Notes: generated from the letters alone by a model not told the origin. Shown: positions 39,362 through 47,402, numbered from the stretch's first letter. The stretch is DNA of 64,000 nt from Staphylococcus equorum (GCF_001747895.1 NZ_LNNB01000014.1:1-64000); one strand, 5' to 3'. A program made the numbers and translations.

Positions 39362-39661
39362 ATGAATTTGGATATTATTATTAGTTTACTTTGTTTTGTA
39401 ACGTCGTTGCTCACATCTTTTTATATTATAAAAACGAAAAACATTAAAATCATAGCATCAATAGAAACTCACAAAGTTCCTAAGAATAAGATTAATAACA
39501 TAGTTTATTTATTTGTGGTGTGTTTGTTGCTAGCCACAATGTTCGTTGTGTTAGCGATAATAATAGTCGACTATTATGAATGGGTGGCATATGGATTATG
39601 TGCCATGTGTTTTATAGTTCTTAGTGTATTTTATGTTTACTATATGACAATCACAAAATAA
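39362..39661 (+). CDS. Small multi-pass membrane protein, 99 aa
   Basis: Three hydrophobic helices (about 3-22, 45-68, 74-95) joined by a Lys-rich loop. I recognise no family. AGAGG is rather far (about 12 bp) from ATG, so expression may be weak. A 264-bp AT-rich interval without a clear feature precedes it. Confidence 0.6.
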   Translation: MNLDIIISLLCFVTSLLTSFYIIKTKNIKIIASIETHKVPKNKINNIVYLFVVCLLLATMFVVLAIIIVDYYEWVAYGLCAMCFIVLSVFYVYYMTITK

Positions 39662-39743
39662 AAATGTTGCTATAATTGTCGCTTAGTAACATTCGAATCA
39701 ACTCATGATTTATTTATTATATAAGGCCGCTCATCATTTATGA

Positions 39744-39863
39744 CGAGGGGGCCTCATAGATATCGATATGGTTAACAATCTGTTTGGACATGTAAATCCC
39801 TTCACGTCAGCAGGGTCAGTCATCGGGTTGTCTGACCGAACAATGCCAGACGTCTCGAAATAA
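39744..39863 (+). pseudogene. Possible C-terminal gene remnant
   Basis: This frame opens directly after a TGA and reads RGGLIDIDMVNNLFGHVNPF, then TSAGSVIGLSDRTMPDVSK and stop. It has balanced, protein-like composition and higher GC than the flanks, but no ribosome site at the only ATG (39768). It looks like the tail of a lost gene; alternatively a 31-aa peptide gene. I cannot name the parent. Confidence 0.35.
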
Positions 39864-39877
39864 CAATAAAGTAACTA

Positions 39878-40486
39878 CTAGACTAGATGTTTCCACATTT
39901 TATATATTCTAATATCGCCTTCGCCAGTTTCACCCACGTAATCGTAACCTTGTTTCTGGTACAAGCGCTGGGCAGAAGTGTTATTAATTTCTACTGTCAG
40001 TGAAATAATATCATAGCCTTTATGAAAGGCAAGTTGTTCAGCATAAGTAAGTAGTTTTTTAGCTATACCCATACCTCTAAATTGAGAAAGTGTGGCAAGC
40101 ATGCTTACATGATATTCTCCAGAACTACCTTCATCTAAATTAATCAAAGCGACTATAGCTTTAAAGTTATTGATGAACTGAGGCACAATTTGGAGTTTCT
40201 GTATTTTCACTATCTGTTTAACAGTGGCTAGTGTCTGACTTTCAAGTGTATCGTAAGGTAGACAAGAGATAGCACCAGCAGGTTGATCATCTACAAAAGC
40301 AATCATCGTGTTGTTATAGCTAAAGCGATTGCCATTTTGACGCCATAAACTTTGCATGCCTTGTTCAAGTTTAGATTCATCCTCTGTATTGAAAAAGACT
40401 TTGGCCATATCATCAATTGCTAATAGGTTAAAATGCCCACCTTCTTGTAATTCGGGATAGGCAGGTTTAATTGTTATATGTGACAA
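39878..40486 (-). CDS. GNAT-family N-acetyltransferase
   Basis: The 202-aa protein has a C-terminal GNAT core: VSMLATLSQFRGMGIAKKLL carries the acetyl-CoA Q/RxxGxG/A loop, followed by ISLTVEINNTSAQRLYQKQGY. The N-terminal half is less conserved. The start follows AAAGGAGGA. The substrate is unknown (amine, antibiotic or ribosomal protein). Confidence 0.85.
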   Translation of the reverse strand: MSHITIKPAYPELQEGGHFNLLAIDDMAKVFFNTEDESKLEQGMQSLWRQNGNRFSYNNTMIAFVDDQPAGAISCLPYDTLESQTLATVKQIVKIQKLQIVPQFINNFKAIVALINLDEGSSGEYHVSMLATLSQFRGMGIAKKLLTYAEQLAFHKGYDIISLTVEINNTSAQRLYQKQGYDYVGETGEGDIRIYKMWKHLV

Positions 40487-40667
40487 AAGTATCCTCCTTT
40501 TCTGATTCGCGAATATATTATATTAATATTTACCCTTAAAGTGACAGAAATAAATTGAATATCAAATTATTTCACAATAAGTTATTTGATTTTACGATGG
40601 TTAAATATATAAAGTGTCCATGATATTGCAAATGAAATAACCACTGTAATACACATAACGACTCGAT

Positions 40668-40705
40668 AAATCAGAATGTACAAAATATATGGTACATTCT
40701 GATTT
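40668..40705. other. Perfect inverted repeat upstream of the glycosyltransferase operon
   Basis: AAATCAGAATGTAC (40668-40681) is perfectly complementary to GTACATTCTGATTT (40692-40705), with a 10-base loop and no strong T-run. It lies just before the promoter-like TATAAT boxes for the glycosyltransferase pair, so it may be an operator or a terminator for a lost neighbour. A minus-strand frame beside it (about 40583-40655) encodes a membrane-like tail and may be that relic. Confidence 0.45.
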
Positions 40706-40773
40706 GTTATATTGTATAATACTGTATATAATACATTTTATATAATTATAATTCAAAGAGGTGTACCGTTTTA

Positions 40774-41721
40774 ATGATTAGAATATTGATTCCATGCTTT
40801 AATGAAGCGTTTGTAATTAAACAAACCTATAATAAATTAACAGAAATTATGCAACATGATAGTTATATTAACGGTTATACATATGAATTACTTTTCGTGG
40901 ATGATGGTAGTAGGGACCAAACATTAACAATAATTCAACAATTATCTGAATTAGATAGTAGGGTGAAATACATTTCGTTTTCACGTAATTTTGGTAAAGA
41001 GTCTGCGATGTATGCAGGATTGAAAGCGAGTACGGAAGCTGAGGCGTTGATAATCATAGACGGAGATTTACAGCACCCGCCGTCACTGATTCCACAAATG
41101 ATTGTAGATTTTAGAAATGGTGAAGATCAAGTGGTGGCTAAAAGAGATCGAACTGGAGAACGTTGGTTACGTAAGCATCTGTCTAAAATGTATTATTTAA
41201 TGATTAATAAAATGGTAGATGTTACCTTAGAGGATGGCATAGGAGATTTCAGGTTACTGAGTCAGCGTGCCGTTAAAGAAGTTGTGAAATTAGGAGAATA
41301 CAATCGATTTTCAAAAGGATTATTTGCATGGATCGGCTTTGAGCCAAAAGTCATTGAATATCAAAATGTACAACGCGAAGAAGGAGAGTCTAAATGGTCA
41401 TTTAGTTCATTGTTAAATTATGGTATAGATGGACTGATTTCCTTTAATAATAGACCGTTACGTATTATTATTTATTTAGGATTATTTAGTTGTTTGATGA
41501 GCTTTCTCTATATTGTATTCAATTTAATTTATACACTGAGTTATGGTGTGTCTACGCCTGGTTATTTCACTACTATTTTTGCAGTATTGTTCCTAGGCGG
41601 CGTGCAGCTGACTTCTTTAGGTATTATTGGAGAATATATAGGTAGAATTTATTATGAAGTGAAACAGAGACCATTATTTATTATACATAAGACGAATTTA
41701 AATAAACATGAGGTAAATTAA
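40774..41721 (+). CDS. Polyprenyl-phosphate GT2 glycosyltransferase (CsbB/GtrB-like)
   Basis: An N-terminal GT2 domain (FVDDGSRDQT, IIDGDLQHPP, EDGIGDFRLLSQRAV) is followed by two C-terminal helices (about 235-258, 268-292). This DPM1/GtrB/CsbB architecture transfers a sugar onto undecaprenyl phosphate on the inner membrane face. The following membrane gene, 1 bp away, is the likely partner that passes the sugar to an external acceptor such as teichoic acid. No GtrA-type flippase gene is present. Confidence 0.88.
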   Translation: MIRILIPCFNEAFVIKQTYNKLTEIMQHDSYINGYTYELLFVDDGSRDQTLTIIQQLSELDSRVKYISFSRNFGKESAMYAGLKASTEAEALIIIDGDLQHPPSLIPQMIVDFRNGEDQVVAKRDRTGERWLRKHLSKMYYLMINKMVDVTLEDGIGDFRLLSQRAVKEVVKLGEYNRFSKGLFAWIGFEPKVIEYQNVQREEGESKWSFSSLLNYGIDGLISFNNRPLRIIIYLGLFSCLMSFLYIVFNLIYTLSYGVSTPGYFTTIFAVLFLGGVQLTSLGIIGEYIGRIYYEVKQRPLFIIHKTNLNKHEVN

Positions 41722-41722
41722 T

Positions 41723-43207
41723 ATGAAATCACTAAATTTGGACAAGATGTACCTGACACTTACCGCACTATTTTTATTTTACTATTTTATGGCGTTCTTT
41801 TTACCATTAACTCATGATGACTGGGATTGGTATAGTCAGTATGGCGTGCAAATGTGGCAGGAAAAATATGCGAATTTAAATGGGCGTTATTTGGGTAATA
41901 TTTTAGAAACGATAGCAGTTCGTTTGGATTGGTTTAGGTGGATATCTTACGCGTTAATTAGCATGGCTATGATATATATTATTGTTCGTTTTACTCATAA
42001 TACGAAACAGCCACTATATTATTTAATAGCTTTTATACTTATGGTTACAATACCAAATGAGATATACAAACAAACTTATGGATGGTTTGCAGGTTTTTAT
42101 AATTATGTCCCAGCCACGTTGTGTGTGCTGTTCATTTTATGGTTTATCGTTACAGTTTTATTTGAACGGAAAGGACTTACACCTGTAATCAATATTGTCT
42201 TTTATATTATTTGTTTTATTGGGCAGTTTTTCATGGAAAATACGACGCTCTTTAATAGTATGATTTTGGTGTTAGCTATCGCTCTGAACTTATTACTTTA
42301 TCGACAAATTAACCCTAAATTTATTGTTGGTTTATTATTATCTGTCGCTGGCACAGTAATCATGTTTTTAAACCCCAATTATCGTAAAATATTTTTTGAA
42401 GGCAGCAGTTATCAGAATATATCGAGTGAAACAGGATTATTCGATAAAATATTCCATACGATGACTACGACAATTCCAGATTGGGTCTTTTTCAATCAAA
42501 TTGTGATTTTATCTATGATTATTGCTGTGGTTTTAATTATGCTATATCGAAATACTGCACTGCATAGCTTATCCAAGGTAAAAATAGAGCTGACTGTTAG
42601 TGGATTATTGATATTACCTATGTATTACTTTTTCATATATAAACAGTTCGCATTACAAAATTTCCATTCAATGACTATAGCAAATCTGCTCAATACTTTG
42701 ATTTGTATTGTATTCTTAAGTGCAATGATTTATGCAATACATATAATAATCGAGCAAAAGGAAGTACGTTATACATTATATTTACTTGTAGCCTCAACTT
42801 TACTTGTATGTGCACCTTTAGTTATTGTATCTCCGCTCGGCCCAAGGAATTTTTATACAGTATATGTAATCTATAGCATTATTTTACTGATATTGCTTGT
42901 TCAGCTCAACGTCATACATACGTTGTGGCGTAACATGGTCGTGGGAATTGCAATTATGTTTGGCATTATTTATTTGAGTGGTTTTTGCTATATTCATTAT
43001 CAAAATGAGACGCGAATCGCGAATTTGAAACAAGAAGTTAAAGCAAATCCAGATAAGGATTTCTATACGATGGAGAAACTACCATTTGAACATTATTTAC
43101 ATCATGTAACACCGACAAGTGATAAATATCAAACACTATTCAATAAGTATGAAGGCTTACCAGCAGATACAAAAGTTAAGTATGTGCCTTTTGGTAGCGA
43201 AGAATAA
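41723..43207 (+). CDS. Multi-pass membrane glycosyltransferase, DUF6056-like
   Basis: A 494-aa protein with about 11 hydrophobic helices and an early THDDWDWYS loop after helix 1, where GT-C enzymes keep acidic catalytic residues, plus NGRYLGNIL. The family assignment to DUF6056 rests on this pattern. With the preceding GtrB-like enzyme it would use lipid-linked sugar to decorate a cell-wall polymer. Its start is 1 bp after the previous stop, with gaggtaa as ribosome site. Confidence 0.8.
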   Translation: MKSLNLDKMYLTLTALFLFYYFMAFFLPLTHDDWDWYSQYGVQMWQEKYANLNGRYLGNILETIAVRLDWFRWISYALISMAMIYIIVRFTHNTKQPLYYLIAFILMVTIPNEIYKQTYGWFAGFYNYVPATLCVLFILWFIVTVLFERKGLTPVINIVFYIICFIGQFFMENTTLFNSMILVLAIALNLLLYRQINPKFIVGLLLSVAGTVIMFLNPNYRKIFFEGSSYQNISSETGLFDKIFHTMTTTIPDWVFFNQIVILSMIIAVVLIMLYRNTALHSLSKVKIELTVSGLLILPMYYFFIYKQFALQNFHSMTIANLLNTLICIVFLSAMIYAIHIIIEQKEVRYTLYLLVASTLLVCAPLVIVSPLGPRNFYTVYVIYSIILLILLVQLNVIHTLWRNMVVGIAIMFGIIYLSGFCYIHYQNETRIANLKQEVKANPDKDFYTMEKLPFEHYLHHVTPTSDKYQTLFNKYEGLPADTKVKYVPFGSEE

Positions 43208-43248
43208 TACCATGATTATGTCCTAGGAAATAATTATGAATGTAGAAT

Positions 43249-43293
43249 AAAAAAACTGAGATGCGTATTATACGACGCACCTCAGTTTTTTGT
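43249..43293. terminator. Bidirectional terminator
   Basis: AAAAAACTGAG-TGCGT pairs with ACGCA-CTCAGTTTTTT. It serves the glycosyltransferase operon (plus) and ends the 58-aa SAM-riboswitch gene (minus) immediately after its stop. Confidence 0.92.
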
Positions 43294-43296
43294 ATT

Positions 43297-43473
43297 TTAT
43301 GACTGTTCTTTGTCTAAAATAATTGTTTTATAATCGCGAACATCGATGTTTCTTAAGATTTCATTTTCGAGATGATGAATATGCTGTACTTTGGCCATAC
43401 TACTTGGCATATTATTTGGTTTGTAGCTGTCCCAATATTCAAGTTCCGTGAATAATTCGTGCAATGATTTCAT
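43297..43473 (-). CDS. 58-aa protein controlled by a SAM-I riboswitch
   Basis: The ORF starts MKSLHELFTELEYWDSYKPN, with AAAGGTGG 9 bp before the ATG at 43473. It is soluble, acidic and contains a helical segment (AKVQHIHHLENEILRN). A longer in-frame reading would begin inside the riboswitch expression platform and is not believable. It is monocistronic: riboswitch and terminator before it, bidirectional terminator after. I do not recognise it; the S-box implies a role in methionine, SAM or sulfur metabolism. Confidence 0.75.
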   Translation of the reverse strand: MKSLHELFTELEYWDSYKPNNMPSSMAKVQHIHHLENEILRNIDVRDYKTIILDKEQS

Positions 43474-43504
43474 AAAAAATACCACCTTTTCATTTTTTAC
43501 AAAT

Positions 43505-43656
43505 AAAATAGCCCTTCTTAGACAAGAAGAGCTTCCGCACATCTTCTCATCTTTCAGTCCATATAAAATGAACTGTTGGAGTTAGCACATCGCTCGTTAA
43601 AGCTGTTGCTGGAGTTTCACAGGGCCAAATCCCTCCACTCGCTCTTAATAAGAGAA
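43505..43656 (-). ncRNA. SAM-I (S-box) riboswitch with terminator platform
   Basis: Read on the minus strand the leader has the S-box core: TCTTAT-AAGAGCGAGTGGAGG, then GATTTGGCCCTGTGAAACTC, CAGCAAC, GTGCTAACTCCAACAG and the closing ATGAGA that pairs with TCTTAT (P1). It is followed by an AGCTCTTCTT/AAGAAGGGCT hairpin and an ATTTTATTT tail (43508-43532), an intrinsic terminator. SAM binding should stop transcription of the 58-aa gene. Confidence 0.93.
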
Positions 43657-43673
43657 CTATTCTATTTGATAAT

Positions 43674-43702
43674 ATTGTAACTAATTACAATGTGATTGGC
43701 AA
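43674..43702 (-). promoter_or_regulatory. Promoter of the S-box leader
   Basis: On the minus strand TTGCCA (43702-43697), a 17-bp spacer and TACAAT (43679-43674) form a good sigma-A promoter. Transcription would begin about 10 bp before the riboswitch P1 stem. Confidence 0.75.
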
Positions 43703-43768
43703 AATAAATGACTTGAATATGAGTTAGAATTAGTAAATACTTTTCGCAAAACAGTACAAAGTATCAAT

Positions 43769-44929
43769 TTAATAAAACGTTATACCAAGCACTAATCCTA
43801 AAATTACAATTAGCCATGACGGAGCTTTACAGTAGGCTAGCAAGACAAATAATATAGCAGCAAATGCGAAATCCATATGTGAATTGACGGATGATGTGAA
43901 AATAGGATCATACAATGCTGCAATCAGAATACCAACGACACCGGCACTGACTGCTTTTAACATTGCTTTAGCGTAGCGATTCGACTGCACATGTTCCCAA
44001 AATGGTAAAACACCTACTAATAGTAAAAAGGCAGGTAAGAAAATAGCAATCGTTGCGACGATACCACCTGTAATGCCAGACATTACTGTACCGATATATG
44101 CGGCAAAGGTAAATAATGGACCTGGCATTGCTTGTGTTAGAGCGTACCCTGTTAAAAAGTCGTTCGCACTAATCATATCTGTTGCGACAAATGCTTGTTC
44201 TAATAATGGTAAAACAACATGGCCACCCCCAAAAACAAGCGCACCTGAGCGATAAAAATGATCAATCATACTTACCCAAGAATTGGCTGTGAAGTAATTA
44301 ATAATAGGTGAAATTAATAAAAAACTGAAAAATAGTGTAAGTGCAACGACACCAACCAATTTAGGAATATTGAATATTTTTATTGATGATTTACTTTCCT
44401 CATTTTCTTTAAAAAGTAATAATCCAGCCAGTGCCACAATAATTAATGCACCTAATTGTGACAGCGGATGAATCACTGAGACTGCCATAACTAATGTGAA
44501 CAGCGCAAGAAGCTTTGTTTTCACATCAGGTAAAAGTTTCTTTCCCATGCCAATAATGGCATTAAGTACGATGGCCACTGCAACTAATTTTAAGCCATGC
44601 GTCCAACCTAAATCATTGCTGTAAGCAAGGAGCAGCGTCGCACAAAGCATTAATACAATAACTGAAGGCAATGTAAAACCAATAAATGAAATAACACCAC
44701 CAAGTAAACCTGCCTTTGTTATGCCGATACCAAAACCGACTTGGCTACTTGCAGGACCAGGTAAAAACTGGCACAACGCGACTAAATTTGTATATTGCTG
44801 TTCTGTAAGCCATCTCCTACGTTTAACGTATTCATCATAGAAGTAACCGAGATGTGCTGTTGGGCCACCAAAAGATGTACAACCTAATCTCAGTGCGACC
44901 AAAAAGACGTCAAGATATTTCATTAGCAT
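43769..44929 (-). CDS. chrA: ChrA-family chromate transporter
   Basis: This 386-aa protein has two homologous chromate-transport domains, each opening with the family motif (FGGPTAHLGYFYDEYVKRRR and FGGGHVVLPLLEQAFV), and about ten helices. The N-terminal motif QFLPGPASSQVGFGIG and its repeat ALTQAMPGPLFTFAAYIG are typical. It likely exports chromate or a similar anion. It lies 19 bp after a PadR regulator in one operon. Confidence 0.9.
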   Translation of the reverse strand: MLMKYLDVFLVALRLGCTSFGGPTAHLGYFYDEYVKRRRWLTEQQYTNLVALCQFLPGPASSQVGFGIGITKAGLLGGVISFIGFTLPSVIVLMLCATLLLAYSNDLGWTHGLKLVAVAIVLNAIIGMGKKLLPDVKTKLLALFTLVMAVSVIHPLSQLGALIIVALAGLLLFKENEESKSSIKIFNIPKLVGVVALTLFFSFLLISPIINYFTANSWVSMIDHFYRSGALVFGGGHVVLPLLEQAFVATDMISANDFLTGYALTQAMPGPLFTFAAYIGTVMSGITGGIVATIAIFLPAFLLLVGVLPFWEHVQSNRYAKAMLKAVSAGVVGILIAALYDPIFTSSVNSHMDFAFAAILFVLLAYCKAPSWLIVILGLVLGITFY

Positions 44930-44948
44930 TAACCTCCCAATTTATAAA

Positions 44949-45257
44949 TTATACTTCGCCAACAAGCTCTTTTAATTTTTGTTGGCTTTTTACTAACATT
45001 GATTTACCGAATGAAGTGATAGTATAATTCTTGCGTTGTTTACCTGCTACCACACTTTTCTCGCTAACGAGTAATCCTTCGTCTTCCATACTATGTAAGA
45101 GGGGATACAACGTACCAGCACTCATCGTATAACCGTGTTCTTGAAGTTCCTCAATCATCCAACTACCATAGATAGGATGTTCACTCGCATGATGCAAGAT
45201 GTGAATATAAATAAAACCTAAAAACATGCGTCTTTCTAACTTTGATTCCACATTCAT
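44949..45257 (-). CDS. PadR-family regulator of chrA
   Basis: A 102-aa winged-helix PadR protein (YGSWMIEELQEHGYTMSAGT, LYPLLHSMEDEGLLVSE, GKQRKNYTITSFGK). It lacks the extended C-terminal coil of large PadR proteins (subfamily 2). It is first in the operon with chrA. Two overlapping palindromes lie 19-49 bp upstream, so it probably represses itself and chrA. Confidence 0.88.
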   Translation of the reverse strand: MNVESKLERRMFLGFIYIHILHHASEHPIYGSWMIEELQEHGYTMSAGTLYPLLHSMEDEGLLVSEKSVVAGKQRKNYTITSFGKSMLVKSQQKLKELVGEV

Positions 45258-45275
45258 CCACCCTTCCTAATCAAT

Positions 45276-45306
45276 ATATCGAAAGTCGATATCGTATTCC
45301 GATATC
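45276..45306. promoter_or_regulatory. Overlapping ATATCG/CGATAT operators of the PadR gene
   Basis: ATATCG-N5-CGATAT (45276-45292) overlaps GATATCG-N5-CGATATC (45288-45306). Both are exact inverted repeats with identical half-sites, consistent with PadR binding over its own promoter. Confidence 0.75.
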
Positions 45307-45406
45307 AATGTATCATTTATAGATTTGTTTGAGATTGAATTTACATAAACATTAAGAACTTATCATATTTTGTAATATAGATAGTGGATAACTCTTGTTA
45401 ATGAAA

Positions 45407-45454
45407 AAGACCTATTTCAAAACAACTTTAAATAATTGTTTTGAAATAAGTCTT
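45407..45454 (-). terminator. Terminator of the Xre-DUF3955 gene
   Basis: AAGACCTATTTCAAAACAA pairs with TTGTTTTGAAATAAGTCTT with one mismatch. On the minus strand it is followed by TTTTTCATT. Confidence 0.9.
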
Positions 45455-45475
45455 ATATAATAGGGATAATATTTT

Positions 45476-45940
45476 TTAACTGCGACGTGAATGTTTGTAG
45501 TGACTCATGAATATTAACATTAAATTGATAAGTCCTACGATGAGACCGCCTATCAACGCATACAATCCAAGGGGTACGAGGAACCAAGGCTCATGCAGTA
45601 CGCCGTCTTGTGAAACGTAAGAGGGGATGACTAAGAAAAGTATCGCACAGGTGATACCAATCAAAATTAAAATCATACTTACAATGCTTAGACGTATGCG
45701 TTTGATACTTTTTCCATCATTAACGAGCTTATCTTTAATAACGTCATCGCCTAAGATTAAATCATCGAGTGACAAGTGGAACGTTTTAGCGATATGCACA
45801 ATCATTTCTATATCTGGTAAATATCTATTATTTTCCCAAGCTGATACTGTTTGTCTGGATACATTAAGCTGTTCGGAAAGTTGTTCTTGTGTGAGTTGAT
45901 GTTCTTTTCTAATCGATTTAATTTGATTTCCAAAATCCAT
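45476..45940 (-). CDS. Xre regulator fused to a DUF3955-like membrane domain
   Basis: Residues 1-65 are an Xre helix-turn-helix (LTQEQLSEQLNVSRQTVSAW). Residues about 80-150 hold two membrane helices around a conserved loop VIPSYVSQDGVLHEPWFLVP. The loop and helix pattern match DUF3955. The start follows GGAGGAAAG. A structured leader with a tiny ORF lies upstream. A stand-alone paralogue of the membrane domain is divergently encoded 218 bp away. It may be a membrane-tethered repressor; the signal is unknown. Confidence 0.82.
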   Translation of the reverse strand: MDFGNQIKSIRKEHQLTQEQLSEQLNVSRQTVSAWENNRYLPDIEMIVHIAKTFHLSLDDLILGDDVIKDKLVNDGKSIKRIRLSIVSMILILIGITCAILFLVIPSYVSQDGVLHEPWFLVPLGLYALIGGLIVGLINLMLIFMSHYKHSRRS

Positions 45941-45981
45941 ACGATCTTTCCTCCAATCTCTATATAGTTAGATTCTTAGTA

Positions 45982-46061
45982 AAAAGCTGTTGTTATGCGA
46001 TTGCAAGCAACACTTTACACCTCCCGCAAGACATACTGTCGCTTAAAACAGCTATGTCTTG
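45982..46061 (-). promoter_or_regulatory. Attenuator-like leader of the Xre-DUF3955 gene
   Basis: On the minus strand CAAGACATAGCTGT pairs with ACAGTATGTCTTG (46061-46027, one bulge). The AGCTGTT part of the first arm can alternatively pair with AACAGCT at 45990-45984, which is directly followed by TTTTT. The two structures exclude each other, and the 6-codon ORF lies between them. Confidence 0.45.
45993..46013 (-). CDS. Possible 6-codon leader peptide
   Basis: On the minus strand GGGAGG (46025-46020), a 6-bp gap and GTG-TTG-CTT-GCA-ATC-GCA-TAA encode MLLAIA. The ribosome site is the best in the region. The mini-ORF lies between two competing hairpins and 53 bp before the Xre gene. It looks like a leader peptide, but is too short to assert. 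Confidence 0.4.
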   Translation of the reverse strand: MLLAIA

Positions 46062-46158
46062 TGATGCTTTCTTTTATTAATTAATTCTATGTTTGATAAT
46101 AAAAACTTGAAAGCAGCCAGCTAATTGGCTAATAAATTTAGGAGGTTATATACAGATT

Positions 46159-46383
46159 ATGAGTAAAAAATTATTTTTTTCAAGTATTTTTTGCATGATT
46201 TTTGGAATTTTAATGGGAGGGCTATTTATTGTTTTACCTAGTCATGTTGATCAAGATGGCACCTTACGTGAACCATGGTTTTTAGTGGAATTTGGTTTTA
46301 TATTTGTGGCATTGGGGTTATTATTAATGTTCGTAACTGCCGGAAAATATTTATATCATCGTTTTTTACAGCATAAACAATAA
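46159..46383 (+). CDS. Stand-alone DUF3955-like membrane protein, 74 aa
   Basis: Two membrane helices flank the loop VLPSHVDQDGTLREPWFLVE, nearly the same as the loop of the divergent Xre fusion (VIPSYVSQDGVLHEPWFLVP). It is a paralogue of that protein's membrane domain without the DNA-binding part. The ribosome site is taggaggtt, somewhat distant (about 12 bp) from ATG. The two proteins may pair in the membrane. Confidence 0.8.
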   Translation: MSKKLFFSSIFCMIFGILMGGLFIVLPSHVDQDGTLREPWFLVEFGFIFVALGLLLMFVTAGKYLYHRFLQHKQ

Positions 46384-46458
46384 CGTTTTAAGAGACTAGA
46401 GCATAAATAAAGCATGTCATGTTGTAAATTTAAATATCTAGTAATCCTTGTAGAGCGA

Positions 46459-46495
46459 GAAAGAAACCAAATTTCCAAGTTTGGTTTCTTTCTTG
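46459..46495. terminator. Terminator after the DUF3955 gene
   Basis: AGAAAGAAACCAAA pairs perfectly with TTTGGTTTCTTTCT, extended by GCGAG/TTGC, and ends in CTTTTTTC on the plus strand. Confidence 0.9.
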
Positions 46496-46575
46496 CTTTT
46501 TTCAATTTAATAGCAATCTTTTTAAAAACTAAAATAAGATGATTTACTAAAAAAGTAAAATTAATGTACAATAAT

Positions 46576-46590
46576 ATGTAAGCGCTTACC
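46576..46590 (+). promoter_or_regulatory. cre (CcpA) site upstream of the dienoyl-CoA reductase gene
   Basis: ATGTAAGCGCTTACC matches the cre consensus except for the last base and shares the TGTAAGCGCTT core with the lac cre. It lies 48 bp before the start codon, which fits catabolite repression of a fatty-acid catabolic gene. Confidence 0.75.
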
Positions 46591-46637
46591 AATTTATTTG
46601 AATCATATTAAATCAAGCTTTTAAAAGGAGAATGTAA

Positions 46638-47402
46638 ATGAAGGACAAAGTGATGATGATAACGGGTGGTAGTAGTGGCATGGGCAAAGCAATGGCGAAA
46701 CGATTTGCTGAAGAAGGTGCCAAAGTAGTTATAACAGGTCGCTCATTAGAACGACTTGAAGTTGCTAAAGCGGAAATTGAACAATATGAAGGTCAAGTGC
46801 TGTGTATAGATATGGATGTACGTGATCCAGAGCGTGTGCAGTATACAGTAGATGAGACTGTAAAAACATTTGGACAGATAGATGGTCTTGTGAATAATGC
46901 AGCAGGTAATTTTATTTGCCCTGCAGAAGATTTATCGATTAATGCGTGGAATTCAGTTGTAGATATTGTATTAAATGGTACATGGTATTGTACACAAGCA
47001 GTAGGTAAAGAATGGATTAAAAATGGTCAGAAAGGTCGTATTTTGAACATGGTTGCGACGTATGCTTGGAGGTCTGGTCCGGGTGTTATTCATTCGGCAA
47101 GTGCCAAAGCTGGCGTCCTTGCAATGACGAGAACACTTGCAGTGGAATGGGGTTCTAAATATGGTATTACAGTGAATGCCATTGCACCTGGACCAATCGA
47201 AAATACGGGTGGCGCAGGAAAATTAAGTCTATCTGAAGAAGCACGTCAACAGACACTAGATAGTGTGCCAGTAGGTAGAATGGGTCAACCTGAAGAAATT
47301 GCAGGCTTGGCTAAATTCTTGTTCTCAGATGATGCAGACTATATTAATGGCGCTTGCATGACTATGGATGGCGGACAATGGCTCAATCAGAATGCGTTTT
47401 AA
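46638..47402 (+). CDS. fadH: SDR-family 2,4-dienoyl-CoA reductase-like enzyme
   Basis: A 254-aa short-chain dehydrogenase: NAD(P) motif TGGSSGMGKA (10-19), NNAAGNF, and ending in GACMTMDGGQWL. The usual YxxxK is replaced by the HSASAKAGV segment (S-x-A-K), as in peroxisomal-type 2,4-dienoyl-CoA reductases and B. subtilis FadH (YkuF). It would help oxidise unsaturated fatty acyl-CoAs using NADPH. AAAAGGAGAA precedes ATG. It is monocistronic. Confidence 0.85.
   Translation: MKDKVMMITGGSSGMGKAMAKRFAEEGAKVVITGRSLERLEVAKAEIEQYEGQVLCIDMDVRDPERVQYTVDETVKTFGQIDGLVNNAAGNFICPAEDLSINAWNSVVDIVLNGTWYCTQAVGKEWIKNGQKGRILNMVATYAWRSGPGVIHSASAKAGVLAMTRTLAVEWGSKYGITVNAIAPGPIENTGGAGKLSLSEEARQQTLDSVPVGRMGQPEEIAGLAKFLFSDDADYINGACMTMDGGQWLNQNAF

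Noticed and set aside
40583..40655. Short minus-strand frame ending in a membrane-like tail (FAISWTLYIFNHRKIK)
   Set aside because: Only about 24 codons from its ATG and no ribosome site; it may be a relic but cannot be supported as a gene.
43297..43542. 81-aa reading frame ending at 43297
   Set aside because: Its first 23 codons lie in the riboswitch terminator. The ribosome site and sense of the leader favour the 58-aa version starting at 43473.
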